Position numbers and translations under genes: made by a program. A DNA stretch of 64,000 bases from Clostridia bacterium (lineage in GTDB: Bacteria; Bacillota; Clostridia; Oscillospirales; Acutalibacteraceae): contig JAFUIO010000009.1 in NCBI GenBank assembly GCA_017468425.1, positions 1-64,000 on the forward strand, read 5' to 3'. The notes below the pieces were generated by a model. The model was not told where the DNA came from, searched no databases, and was given only the letters and a program-made list of their open reading frames with translations. This document shows positions 51,443-61,242 of the stretch, piece after piece; within the stretch, counting starts at the first letter, position 1, and every line of letters starts with the position of its first letter.

Positions 51443-53701
51443 ATGTCAATACCGCAGGCAAAAGAAAATACAATGGTGCAGAGAGCAGTACACGTGTTGG
51501 CGATAATACTTCTTCTCGGCTTTGGTTTTGCTATTATTTATCTCGGCTATGTTCAGCTGGGACTTGGTGAAGAATACCGTGCAAAAGCCGAAGATAATCA
51601 GCTTCGTGACTCGGAAATTTCAGCCGAAAGAGGTGTAATTTACGACCGTAACGGTAAAGAACTTGCAAAGAGTGCATCGGCATGGAAAATTGTTATTTAC
51701 CCCAATAAGCTCAGCGAAAGTAACACCGCACGTGAAACAGTTGTAAAACGTCTTGCTGCAATTCTCGATATGGAAGAAGATGAAGTAAGAGCAAAAGCAG
51801 AGCTTTCCCAATACGGCAATATGGTAGTAAAATACCGCGTTGAAAAAGATGTCAGAGATAAAATTCTTGCACTTCAGAAAGAAGTCTGCGAAACCGTAAA
51901 AACAGAGTCAGGTGACTATGTTGACAGAAAATTTATCAGATACATCGGTGTTGAAAACGACGTAAAAAGATATTATCCTTACAATTCTTTTGCATCAACA
52001 ATTCTCGGGTTTACAGGTACAGACGATATCGGTACCGGCGGACTTGAACTGATGTACAATTCAACACTTACAGGCACTCCAGGCAGAAAAATTACTGCAG
52101 TGTCAGGTCAGGGCGATTCAATGCCTGCTGAATACGAAACAGTAACTGACGCTGTCCAGGGCACAAGCCTTGTGACAACTCTTGACGAAACAATTCAGCG
52201 CTATCTTGAAGAAGGCCTTGACCAGTCAATCAAGGACACTCAGGCGGAATATGCTTACGGCATTGTAATGGATGTAAACACAGGTGCAATTCTTGCAATG
52301 TCAAGCAAACCCGACTATAACCTGAATACACCGTATGAAATTACAAGCAAAGAAGTAAAAAAAGAAATCGATAAGCTTGTTGATAAAAAGAAACAGCAGG
52401 AAGCGGAAACAGAAGCGTGGTTCAATCAGTGGAAAAACAGAACAATTTCAGATACATATGAACCCGGTTCAGTTTTCAAAATTATAACCGCAGCAGCCGC
52501 ACTTGAAGAAAACGTATGGGATTTGTCAAGAACATATGTATGCGGCGGCTCAATTCAGGTAGAAGACAGAAAAATGAACTGTTCTCACACATCAGGTCAC
52601 GGCACACAGACATTTTCTCAGGCATTTGCAAACTCCTGCAACCCCTTCTTCATTCAGCTCGGACTTGATATGGGTGTTGATAAGTTTTATAAATACTTTG
52701 AAGCATTCGGTTTCACAGAAAAAACGGGTATCGACCTTCCTGCAGAAGAAATCGGTAATCACCATTCACCAGAAGCAATGAAAGAAGTTAAAGTCCGACT
52801 TGCTTCAAGTGCATTCGGACAGTCTTTCACAGTAACTCCCATTCAGACTATCACAGCAGTTTCTGCTATCGCTAATGGCGGTAAGCTTCTTCAGCCCTAT
52901 GTCGTAGCAAAAACGCTTGACCCCGACGGAAATGTAGTTTCAGAAACAAAACCTGTTGTAAAACGTCAGGTCGTTTCAGAAAACACTGCAAAAACAATAA
53001 CCTCGATGATGGAAGAAGTTGTTTCTTCAGGTACAGCACAGAATGCATACGTTGCAGGTTACCGTGTTGCAGGTAAAACAGGTACTTCTGAAATTCTTGA
53101 AGAACCCGGCTTTTACGTTGCATCATTTGCTTGCTTTGCACCGTCAGATGATCCCGAAGTTGCAATTCTTATTGCTATCAAAAAGCCTGTAGGTGCTTAT
53201 TACGGTAGCCAGATTGCAGCACCTGTTGCAGCAGACATTATGCAGAAAGTTATGGTTTACCTTAATGTTGAACCTAAATACACAGATAAAGAATCAGAAA
53301 ATCTTGAACGTAATGCGGAAAATGTTGTAGGCTCAAAAGTAGAGGATGCAACAAAGAAACTGAAAGATTCAGGCTTTAACGTAAAAGTAATCGGTGCAGG
53401 TAAAACTGTTGTTGAACAGGTTCCTTCATCAAATCAGCCTATTTCAGCAAACGGTACTGTTATTCTTTACACAGAAAAGAACGCAGCAAAACAGACAACA
53501 GTCGTTCCCGATTTCACAGGAATGACAGTGACTCAGGCATATGCAACTGCTAATAATGCAGGCCTTAACATTTCAATTGTAGGTAATGCATTGTCTGATT
53601 CTTTCGTGGCATTCAAGCAGGATAAAGCACCGAATAGCAAAGCGTATTACGGCGATACTATAGTTGTATATTTCAAATCAACATCAGGCGATGTTGAATA
53701 A
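51443..53701 (+). CDS. Class B penicillin-binding protein with PASTA domains (FtsI/SpoVD type)
   Basis: A 752-aa septal or spore-cortex transpeptidase. N-terminal membrane anchor (AVHVLAIILLLGFGFAIIYLG, about 14-35); PBP dimerisation domain (about 50-210, with AERGVIYDRNGKELA); transpeptidase domain with the three catalytic motifs SVFK (the Ser nucleophile, about 340), SCN (about 400) and KTGTSE (about 545); and two C-terminal PASTA repeats (VVGSKVEDATKKLKDSGFNV and VPDFTGMTVTQAYATANNAG). The gene position fits ftsI/pbp2x; SpoVD is the alternative. ATG 51443 is 7 nt from AGGAG; ATG 51437 is too close. Confidence 0.92.
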   Translation: MSIPQAKENTMVQRAVHVLAIILLLGFGFAIIYLGYVQLGLGEEYRAKAEDNQLRDSEISAERGVIYDRNGKELAKSASAWKIVIYPNKLSESNTARETVVKRLAAILDMEEDEVRAKAELSQYGNMVVKYRVEKDVRDKILALQKEVCETVKTESGDYVDRKFIRYIGVENDVKRYYPYNSFASTILGFTGTDDIGTGGLELMYNSTLTGTPGRKITAVSGQGDSMPAEYETVTDAVQGTSLVTTLDETIQRYLEEGLDQSIKDTQAEYAYGIVMDVNTGAILAMSSKPDYNLNTPYEITSKEVKKEIDKLVDKKKQQEAETEAWFNQWKNRTISDTYEPGSVFKIITAAAALEENVWDLSRTYVCGGSIQVEDRKMNCSHTSGHGTQTFSQAFANSCNPFFIQLGLDMGVDKFYKYFEAFGFTEKTGIDLPAEEIGNHHSPEAMKEVKVRLASSAFGQSFTVTPIQTITAVSAIANGGKLLQPYVVAKTLDPDGNVVSETKPVVKRQVVSENTAKTITSMMEEVVSSGTAQNAYVAGYRVAGKTGTSEILEEPGFYVASFACFAPSDDPEVAILIAIKKPVGAYYGSQIAAPVAADIMQKVMVYLNVEPKYTDKESENLERNAENVVGSKVEDATKKLKDSGFNVKVIGAGKTVVEQVPSSNQPISANGTVILYTEKNAAKQTTVVPDFTGMTVTQAYATANNAGLNISIVGNALSDSFVAFKQDKAPNSKAYYGDTIVVYFKSTSGDVE

Positions 53702-53716
53702 TAAGAGGTGAAAAAA

Positions 53717-55147
53717 GTGAAATTATCACAGCTTTTAACAAGACTTGAAACGAAGGGCAATTTTACAGATTGTGAAATTTCTTCAGTTACAGATAAATTC
53801 GATGCAATCAGACCTGGTGATGTGTTTGTTTGTATTAAGGGTAACCGTTTTGATGCTCACACAGTTGCAAAACAGGCAATTGAAGAAAAAGGTGCAGCAG
53901 CGGTTATTGTAGAAAGAGAAACAGGCGCAAAAAATGAAGTTATAGTTGAAAATTCAAGAAAAGCATATTCCTTTGTCTGCTCTGAATACTTCGGCCGTCC
54001 CACAGACAGCCTTAAAATGGTAGGAATCACAGGCACGAACGGAAAAACAACAGTATCTTTCCTTATAAAAGATATCCTTGAAACTGCAGGCAAAAAATGC
54101 GGACTTCTCGGCACAGTTGTTAATCTTGTAGGCGATAAAGTCCGTGCTTCTTCACTTACAACTCCCGACCCCTTTGAAATGCAGATGCTTTTCAGAGAAA
54201 TGGTTGACGACGGATGCGAATTCTGCATTATGGAAGTTTCTTCCCAGGCTCTGAGCCAGCAGAGAGTTGCCCCCGTTACATTTGATGTGGGTATCTTCAC
54301 AAACCTTACTCAGGACCATCTTGATTATCACGGCACAATGGAAAATTACAAAAATGCCAAACATATGCTTTTTGAAAACTGCAAAAAGGTTATTATCAAC
54401 GATGACGATGATGCAGCATCATTTATGAAAGATAATATTTCAGCAGAAATCGTAACTTATTCAATGCAGAATGATTCTGATTACACTGCAAAAAATCCCG
54501 TTCTCAGCGATAAATATGTTGCATATGAGCTTGTTGGAAATGCAATGATTTCAAGAATCAGGCTTAATATTCCCGGTGAATTTTCAGTTTATAACTCAAT
54601 GGCTGCGGCTGTTTGTGCAAAAGAAATGGGAATAGAAATGAGTGTCTGTAAGCAGGCTCTCAGCACAACTGCAGGCGTAAAAGGCAGAATGGAAACAGTA
54701 CCTGTCGACACACCTTACACAGTTATCATCGACTATGCTCATTCACCTGACGGACTTATCAATGTTCTTAAATCTTTGAGAAAAGTATATAACAGAAAAA
54801 TTATCACAGTTTTCGGCTGCGGCGGTGACAGAGATAAAACAAAACGTCCTATAATGGGACAGATAGCAGGGGATATGTCTGATGTGGTTGTTGTTACTTC
54901 AGATAACCCCCGCACAGAAGACCCGCAGATGATTATTGATGATATTCTTGCAGGCATGGAAAAATGTAAAGCAAAAATCCATGTTGAGTGCGACAGAACA
55001 ACTGCTATTGAAAAAGCACTTTCAATAGCACAGAAAGACGATGTTGTGCTTCTTGCAGGTAAAGGTCACGAAACTTACCAGATATTAAACAGCGGAAAAA
55101 TCCACTATGATGAACGTGAAATTGTAAAAGGAATTTTATCACGCTGA
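53717..55147 (+). CDS. murE: UDP-MurNAc-tripeptide synthetase, meso-diaminopimelate type
   Basis: A 476-aa Mur ligase. N-terminal uridine-binding domain (IRPGDVFVCIKGNRFDAH), central ATPase with GITGTNGKTTVSFLIKD (about 105), TTPDPFEM, and C-terminal domain with VTSDNPRTEDP. The DNPR motif marks meso-diaminopimelate rather than lysine as the third residue. The start is GTG 53717, with AGAGG at 8 nt; GTG 53708 overlaps that SD. It begins 15 bp after the transpeptidase gene stop. Confidence 0.95.
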   Translation: MKLSQLLTRLETKGNFTDCEISSVTDKFDAIRPGDVFVCIKGNRFDAHTVAKQAIEEKGAAAVIVERETGAKNEVIVENSRKAYSFVCSEYFGRPTDSLKMVGITGTNGKTTVSFLIKDILETAGKKCGLLGTVVNLVGDKVRASSLTTPDPFEMQMLFREMVDDGCEFCIMEVSSQALSQQRVAPVTFDVGIFTNLTQDHLDYHGTMENYKNAKHMLFENCKKVIINDDDDAASFMKDNISAEIVTYSMQNDSDYTAKNPVLSDKYVAYELVGNAMISRIRLNIPGEFSVYNSMAAAVCAKEMGIEMSVCKQALSTTAGVKGRMETVPVDTPYTVIIDYAHSPDGLINVLKSLRKVYNRKIITVFGCGGDRDKTKRPIMGQIAGDMSDVVVVTSDNPRTEDPQMIIDDILAGMEKCKAKIHVECDRTTAIEKALSIAQKDDVVLLAGKGHETYQILNSGKIHYDEREIVKGILSR

Positions 55148-55161
55148 AAAGGAAGATTTTT

Positions 55162-56520
55162 ATGCAGAAAATGACGCTTTCGGAAATTGCAAAAGCAGTT
55201 TCGGGAACATTGAACGGTGAAGATAATATTATTACATCAATCAGCACAGATACACGTACTATTGAAGAAAATTCACTTTTTGTATGTATCAGAGGTGAAA
55301 ACTTCAATGCTCATCTTTTTGCGGATAAAGCTGCAGAAAGCGGTGCAGTCTGCGTGATGGCAGAAGAAAAGGTTGAATGTAAAGCTTCTGTGATTTATGT
55401 TGAATCCACAAGACAGGCACAGCTTGACCTTGCGAAATATTACAGAAATAAATTTGATATACCTGTTGTGGGTATCACAGGCAGTGTGGGCAAAACAACT
55501 ACCAAAGAAATGATTTCGTGCGTAATGCAGGAAAAATTCAACACACTCAAAACAGAGGGCAATTTCAATAATGATATCGGTGTGCCGAGAATGATTTTCA
55601 GACTTGATGAAAGTTATCAGGCAGCGGTGCTTGAAATGGGAATGAGTAATCTTGGTGAAATTTCAGCACTTACAAAAGCCGTATGCCCCACTTGTTCAGT
55701 TATAAGTAATGTCGGGGTTTCACATATTGAAAATCTCGGTTCACGCGAGAATATCCTTAAGGCTAAACTTGAAATTCTCGACGGTATGGAAGAAGGCAGT
55801 ATCCTTTTTGTTAATGGCGATGATGATATGCTCTGCACAGTAGAAAACAAAAAATTCAGAATCGTGAAATACGGTATAAATTCTGAAAACCTTGATTATT
55901 GTGCAGAGAATGTTCATCAGGATAACGAGAAAACTACTTTTGATATTGTATGGCAGGGAAACAGACAGAAAGTATCTTTGCCCACAGTGGGAATTCACAA
56001 CGTTTATAATGCTCTTGCTGCATTTGCAGTTGGCATAAATCACGGAATTTCATCTGAAAAATGTGCAGAATCGCTGTCAGACTATGTCCCCAGCGGAATG
56101 CGACAGAAAATTGTAAGAAAAAATGGTATAACTTTTATTGAAGACTGCTACAATGCAAGCCCTGATTCACAGAAAGCATCAATGAATGCTCTGATGTCAA
56201 TTGAAGGTAAACGTCATATTGCCGTTGTAGGCGATATGCTTGAATTAGGCACATACAGTGAAACAGCACACAGAGAAGTAGGTGCATATGCAGCAGAAAA
56301 ATCTGTGGATATGTTGTTTACATACGGTAAAGAGGCAGAATTTATTGCCGACAGTGCAAAAAAAGCGGGCCTTGAAAAAGTATACAGTTTTTCAGATAAA
56401 GAAGTGCTTGCAGAAGTGCTTATTGAAACTATTGAAGAATCAGATGTTATCTCTTTTAAAGCAAGCCGAGGTATGAGGCTTGAAGAAGTGATAAAAATGA
56501 TTTATGAAGGAATGAACTGA
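55162..56520 (+). CDS. murF: UDP-MurNAc-pentapeptide synthetase
   Basis: A 452-aa Mur ligase with the N-terminal ISTDTRTIEENSLFVCIRG, ATP loop GITGSVGKTTTKEMI (about 109), EMGMSNLGEIS, IEDCYNASPDSQKASMNAL and GDMLELGTYSE, all typical for MurF, which adds D-Ala-D-Ala. It follows murE by 14 bp. Its stop overlaps the mraY start by one base. Confidence 0.96.
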   Translation: MQKMTLSEIAKAVSGTLNGEDNIITSISTDTRTIEENSLFVCIRGENFNAHLFADKAAESGAVCVMAEEKVECKASVIYVESTRQAQLDLAKYYRNKFDIPVVGITGSVGKTTTKEMISCVMQEKFNTLKTEGNFNNDIGVPRMIFRLDESYQAAVLEMGMSNLGEISALTKAVCPTCSVISNVGVSHIENLGSRENILKAKLEILDGMEEGSILFVNGDDDMLCTVENKKFRIVKYGINSENLDYCAENVHQDNEKTTFDIVWQGNRQKVSLPTVGIHNVYNALAAFAVGINHGISSEKCAESLSDYVPSGMRQKIVRKNGITFIEDCYNASPDSQKASMNALMSIEGKRHIAVVGDMLELGTYSETAHREVGAYAAEKSVDMLFTYGKEAEFIADSAKKAGLEKVYSFSDKEVLAEVLIETIEESDVISFKASRGMRLEEVIKMIYEGMN

Positions 56521-57542
56521 TGAACAGTGTTTTTGTAACAATAATGGCATCCGTTATAGCTTTTTCTGTAACGGTTTCGCTTGGATTTGTTATGATTCCA
56601 TATCTTCATAAACTGAAATTCGGTCAGACAATTCTTGATATCGGTCCCGGATGGCATAAGAAAAAGCAAGGCACACCCACAATGGGCGGAATTATGTTTG
56701 TGATTGCCATTCTCGGTGCAGTGCTTGTTACTTTTTTTACCGATAAAGTAATGGGCGGAGATTTAATAGGCTCAGGCAATATAAATAAGGAAGTTTTTTA
56801 CACACGTTTCTGGTCGGGACTTCTTATGGCTGCAGGCTTTGCTTTTGTGGGTCTGCTTGATGATTACGTTAAGGTTGCACGCAGAAGAAACAGCGGACTT
56901 ACAATAGTCCAGAAAACAGTTGTTCAGCTTGCACTGAGTATTGTTTATCTTTTAAGTATGTATTCCGCAGGTGACGATACAATGCTTGTACCGTTCGCAG
57001 GGAGAATATCACTCGGATGGTTTTACTGGATTTTAGGAATATGCGTTGTTTACGGCACAATAAATTCAGTTAATTTTACAGATGGTACAGACGGCCTTTG
57101 TTCATCTGTTACAATAACAGCCGCCATATCTTTTATAGTAATTGCATTTATAAGAAAAAATACAGGTGCTTCACTTCTTTCAGGTGCTTTATTGGGCGGT
57201 TGTGCAGGTTTTCTTGTGTGGAATCGTAATCCTGCAAAAATTTTTATGGGCGATACAGGCTCAATGTTTCTCGGCGGAATGATAGTTGCCATAGCATATG
57301 TGCTTGAGTGTCCCGTTATACTTCTTCTTGTGGGCATAGTTTATGTCATTGAAGGTTTGTCAGATGTAATTCAGATAGGTTATTTCAGACTGACCCGCGG
57401 AAAAAGAATTTTCAGAATGGCACCTGTTCATCACCATTTTGAACTGTCAGGCTGGAGCGAAAACAAAATCGCAGCAGTATTCAGTACAGTTAATCTGCTG
57501 GGTGGTCTGGCAGGAATACTTGTAATGTATTTCGGTCAATAA
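56520..57542 (+). CDS. mraY: Phospho-MurNAc-pentapeptide transferase
   Basis: A 340-aa integral membrane enzyme with about ten helices. It shows KKQGTPTMGGIMF near residue 45, DDYVKVARRRNSGLT (catalytic Asp pair region), NFTDGTDGL, FMGDTGSMFLGG and the cytosolic APVHHHFELSGW loop. It transfers phospho-MurNAc-pentapeptide to undecaprenyl phosphate, producing lipid I. The TGATG-type junction with murF indicates coupled translation. murD, which usually follows, is absent here. Confidence 0.97.
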   Translation: MNSVFVTIMASVIAFSVTVSLGFVMIPYLHKLKFGQTILDIGPGWHKKKQGTPTMGGIMFVIAILGAVLVTFFTDKVMGGDLIGSGNINKEVFYTRFWSGLLMAAGFAFVGLLDDYVKVARRRNSGLTIVQKTVVQLALSIVYLLSMYSAGDDTMLVPFAGRISLGWFYWILGICVVYGTINSVNFTDGTDGLCSSVTITAAISFIVIAFIRKNTGASLLSGALLGGCAGFLVWNRNPAKIFMGDTGSMFLGGMIVAIAYVLECPVILLLVGIVYVIEGLSDVIQIGYFRLTRGKRIFRMAPVHHHFELSGWSENKIAAVFSTVNLLGGLAGILVMYFGQ

Positions 57543-57575
57543 TTATTATAAATTTAAACTGAGGAGGCGGAAAAA

Positions 57576-58775
57576 GTGGATAAAAAAGAAAATAGCCTTA
57601 AAGTGCTTTTCCTGGGACCTAAAGACAATAAAGGTCTCAAACAGTATAAAGCAACGGGCGGACTTGATATTATTTTTCTTATCCTCGTTATGTACCTTAT
57701 AGTAATGGGAACAATTATGATGTTCTCTGCAGGTTATGTTAAAGCAGAAAGCGAAACAGGCGACCCTCTTGATTTCCTTAAGAATCAGATTCTTTTCCTT
57801 GCAATCGGTATTCCCGGTATGCTTATTGTTTCAAGAATCAAGCCTGATTTTTATAAAAGATATTCAGTAACAATTTACACTTTCGCGTTAGTTCTTCTTG
57901 TAATAGTGCTTTTCTATCACACAGATATACAAAGTGTAGAAGGTGACGACTATACACGATGGATTCCGTTAGGACCTATTACAATTCAGCCATCGGACGT
58001 GGCGAAATTTGCACTGATAGTCTTTCTCGCAACGCTGATGGATAATAACAGAAAAAAACTTGAAACAAAATGGACTTGCGTAATATGGCATCTGGCACCC
58101 GTTGTTATTGTGTCAGGCCTTGTTTTACTTGAAAAACACTTTTCAGCAACGTTCCTTCTTCTTGCTATCGGTGTGTTTATGATTTATCTCGGTGGCGGTA
58201 AACAGTGGGTATTTGTTGTCGGTTTGGTTATAGCGATTCTCGGTATAGTATTTCTTATTTCAAATATGGATATTCTGCCTGAATATGTTCAGTCACGTCT
58301 TAAAGGTTGGCTTGACAGAGATTATGACCCTCTCGGCAAAAGATGGCAGACAAACCAGTCACTTTACGCAATAGGCTCAGGAGGTCTGTTCGGACTCGGT
58401 CTCGGTAATTCTAAACAGAAACACCTTTATCTCCCCGAACCCCACAACGATTTCATTTTCTCAGTTATCTGCGAAGAACTCGGTTTTATAAGAACAGTGC
58501 TTTTTGTAATTGTTCCTTTTGCACTTCTTGTGCTTCGCGGCTTCCAGCTGGCAATGAAACTTAAAAATCATTATGCATCTCTTGTTGTTATGGGTATTAT
58601 GGTTCAGGTAGGTTTGCAGGCGTTTTTCAATATCGGTGTTGTTACAGGTATGCTCCCGAATACAGGTATCAGTTTGCCGTTCTTCAGTTATGGCGGTACG
58701 GCATTTGTGATTCTGCTTGGTGAAATGGGAGTTGTGCTGGCTGCATCGCGGGAATTGAAATCGGCAGAAAAATAA
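57576..58775 (+). CDS. ftsW: SEDS-family peptidoglycan glycosyltransferase (FtsW type)
   Basis: A 399-aa polytopic protein with about ten membrane segments. Conserved SEDS features are seen: ALVLLVIVLFYH, RWIPLGPITIQPSDVAKFALI near residue 130, the large outer loop with KRWQTNQSLYAIGSGGLFGLGLG, and LPNTGISLPFFSYGGTA near 370. These enzymes polymerise lipid II with a class B transpeptidase partner. The start is GTG 57576, with GGAGG at 8 nt. SpoVE is an alternative name; position between mraY and murG favours FtsW. Confidence 0.93.
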   Translation: MDKKENSLKVLFLGPKDNKGLKQYKATGGLDIIFLILVMYLIVMGTIMMFSAGYVKAESETGDPLDFLKNQILFLAIGIPGMLIVSRIKPDFYKRYSVTIYTFALVLLVIVLFYHTDIQSVEGDDYTRWIPLGPITIQPSDVAKFALIVFLATLMDNNRKKLETKWTCVIWHLAPVVIVSGLVLLEKHFSATFLLLAIGVFMIYLGGGKQWVFVVGLVIAILGIVFLISNMDILPEYVQSRLKGWLDRDYDPLGKRWQTNQSLYAIGSGGLFGLGLGNSKQKHLYLPEPHNDFIFSVICEELGFIRTVLFVIVPFALLVLRGFQLAMKLKNHYASLVVMGIMVQVGLQAFFNIGVVTGMLPNTGISLPFFSYGGTAFVILLGEMGVVLAASRELKSAEK

Positions 58776-58799
58776 AAGAAGTATAAAGGACTGATAGTT

Positions 58800-59924
58800 A
58801 TGTTGAATAATAAAAAAATTGTTTTCACAACAGGCGGCACAGGCGGTCACATAAATCCTGCTCTTGCAGTTGCAGGTGAAATAAGAAGAAAATATCCCGA
58901 AGCAGAAATCCTTTTTATCGGCACTTCAGACAGACTTGAAACAAAGCTTGTGCCTGATGCAGGTTTTAACCTTAAAACTATTGAGATGAGCGGTTTTCAG
59001 CGTAAACCCAGCCTTGAAAATCTCAAGAAAAATCTCCTTACTGTTAAAAGACTTATGACAGTTACAGGCAATGTTAAAAAGATTTTTGCAGAATTTAACC
59101 CTGATATCGTAATCGGTTTCGGCGGATATGTAAGCGGACCTGTTGTAAGAACAGCGGCAAAAGCAGGTATTCCCACAGTTATCCACGAGCAGAATGCTTT
59201 CCCGGGAGTAACAAATAAAGCTCTTGCTAAAATGGTTGATAAGGTAATGCTTACATCACCTGAAGCAGAAAAACATATGCAGCCGAAAAATCCTATTGAA
59301 GTTACAGGTCTTCCCGTAAGATATGAAATTGTGGAAGCAGACAGAGATTTTTCACGTGCAGAATTGGGAGCAGGGGATAAACCTCTTATTCTCTCAATGG
59401 GCGGCTCTCTCGGAGCGAGAACAATAAACGATGCTATGGTAGAGGTTATCAAAAAACTTCAGCCCGAACATAAATTCAAGTTTATCCATGCCACAGGTAA
59501 ATTCGGCACATGGGTACCTGATAAGCTTAAAGAAAACGGTGTTGACCTTGACGATAAAGACATCGATATCCGCGAATATATCAACAATATGGATGTATGT
59601 ATGTCAGCAGCCGACCTTATTATCGGCCGTTCAGGTGCAAGCACATTAAGCGAATTACAGGCAACAGGCAGTGCTTCAATTCTTATTCCTTCACCCAATG
59701 TTACAGAAAATCATCAGTATCACAATGCAATGACTCTCGTAAACAGAGGTGCAGCAGAAATAATTGAAGAAAAAGACCTTACAGGCGAAACACTTACCAA
59801 TAAAATTCTTGAAATTTTCAACAATTCCGAAAAACTTGCGTCAATGAGAAAGAATGCCAAAGAAATGGCAATACTTGATTCAACAGACAGAATTATCAGA
59901 ATTATAGAAGATACAATTAAATAA
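58800..59924 (+). CDS. murG: UDP-GlcNAc:lipid I N-acetylglucosaminyltransferase
   Basis: A 374-aa GT28 enzyme. The N-terminal TTGGTGGHINPALAVAGEI loop and GFGGYVSGPVV form the lipid-acceptor half; PTVIHEQNAFPGVTNK and the C-terminal GRSGASTLSELQATG with PNVTENHQYHNA form the UDP-GlcNAc site. It catalyses lipid I to lipid II at the inner face of the membrane. It lies 24 bp after ftsW. Confidence 0.97.
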   Translation: MLNNKKIVFTTGGTGGHINPALAVAGEIRRKYPEAEILFIGTSDRLETKLVPDAGFNLKTIEMSGFQRKPSLENLKKNLLTVKRLMTVTGNVKKIFAEFNPDIVIGFGGYVSGPVVRTAAKAGIPTVIHEQNAFPGVTNKALAKMVDKVMLTSPEAEKHMQPKNPIEVTGLPVRYEIVEADRDFSRAELGAGDKPLILSMGGSLGARTINDAMVEVIKKLQPEHKFKFIHATGKFGTWVPDKLKENGVDLDDKDIDIREYINNMDVCMSAADLIIGRSGASTLSELQATGSASILIPSPNVTENHQYHNAMTLVNRGAAEIIEEKDLTGETLTNKILEIFNNSEKLASMRKNAKEMAILDSTDRIIRIIEDTIK

Positions 59925-59983
59925 TCACGTTTTTATCTCTTCGGCATATTATGGAATGAACTTATTTGTCGGAGGGATAAACC

Positions 59984-61240
59984 TTGGAAAAATTGATTAT
60001 TAACGGCAGAAAAAAACTCTGCGGTCAGATAAAGGTGCAAGGCTCAAAAAACAGTACCTTGCCGATTATTGCAGGTTCAATTCTGTGTGAAGGCGAAATA
60101 ATTTTACATAATTGCCCTGACCTTACAGATGTAACTGCAGCAGTGAATATACTTAAATCCCTCGGGTGCAGAGTAAAACGTGAAAACGATACGTTGATAA
60201 TAGATTCATCATATATCACAACATCTGAAATCTCAGATGAACTGATGAGAGAAATGCGTTCATCAATAGTTTTCCTCGGAGCACTTCTTGCACGTACGGG
60301 TGAGGCGGTTTTGTCTGCACCGGGCGGATGCGAAATCGGTTTAAGACCTATAGACCTGCATCTGAAAGCGTTAAGAGAAATGGGTGCGGAAATTATCGAA
60401 GAAGGCGGAAATCTTTGTTGCAGAGCGAACGATGGGATTAAAGGGATAGAAATTACCCTTGCTTTTCCCAGCGTAGGTGCAACGGAAAACGTGATGCTTG
60501 CCGCCACACTGGCAAAGGGCAGAACAACTCTCACAAATGCCGCAAGAGAACCTGAAATTAAAAATCTTGCGGATTTTCTTAACTCCTGCGGTGCAAAAAT
60601 ATTTTTTGCAGGAGAAGGCACTATAATAATAGATGGCGTAAAGCGTTTGTCAGGAACAGAGTTTTACGTTATTTCAGACAGAATTGCAGCAGCAACTTAT
60701 ATGGCTTGTGCAGCGGTAACAGGCGGAGAAATGGATATAATAAATTTTCCGCTAAATGATATTTCTCCTGTGTTGCCGTTATTTAATTCAAGCGGTTGCA
60801 GAATTAAAACGGAAGAAAACTCACTTTACATAAAAGCACCGGAAAAACTTGTTTCTTCAGGAACTGTAAGAACAATGCCTTTTCCCGGTTTCCCTACCGA
60901 TTTTCAGGCACCGGCAATGGCGATGTCATCTGTTGCAGAGGGGATAACAATTTTTATTGAAACTATTTTCGAAAGCAGATACAAGCATGTTTCCCAACTC
61001 AAACGTATGGGTGCAAACATCAGCGTTGAGGGGAATGTTGCAGTGGTGCAGGGAGTGTCACGCCTGAGTGCAGCAAATGTATACGCGGAAGATTTGCGCG
61101 GCGGTATAGCACTTGTTATTGCTGCACTTGCAGCAGAAGGCGAATCGAATGTATCTGGTCTTAAGCATATAGACAGAGGATATGAAAAATTAGAGGATAA
61201 TCTCCGCCAAGCAGGTGCGGAAATAAAAAGGGAGGTTTAA
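59984..61240 (+). CDS. murA: UDP-GlcNAc 1-carboxyvinyltransferase
   Basis: A 418-aa enolpyruvyl transferase of normal length. It has Lys22-Asn23 in QGSKNSTLPI and the catalytic cysteine at residue 116 in APGGCEIGLRPIDLHLKAL, so it should be fosfomycin-sensitive. PFPGFPTDFQAP, FESRYKHVSQLKRMGA and DLRGGIALVIAAL are family motifs. It performs the first committed step of peptidoglycan synthesis. The start is TTG 59984, with GGAGGG 7 nt upstream and no ATG in reach, which will reduce translation. Confidence 0.95.
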   Translation: MEKLIINGRKKLCGQIKVQGSKNSTLPIIAGSILCEGEIILHNCPDLTDVTAAVNILKSLGCRVKRENDTLIIDSSYITTSEISDELMREMRSSIVFLGALLARTGEAVLSAPGGCEIGLRPIDLHLKALREMGAEIIEEGGNLCCRANDGIKGIEITLAFPSVGATENVMLAATLAKGRTTLTNAAREPEIKNLADFLNSCGAKIFFAGEGTIIIDGVKRLSGTEFYVISDRIAAATYMACAAVTGGEMDIINFPLNDISPVLPLFNSSGCRIKTEENSLYIKAPEKLVSSGTVRTMPFPGFPTDFQAPAMAMSSVAEGITIFIETIFESRYKHVSQLKRMGANISVEGNVAVVQGVSRLSAANVYAEDLRGGIALVIAALAAEGESNVSGLKHIDRGYEKLEDNLRQAGAEIKREV

Positions 61241-61242
61241 AA

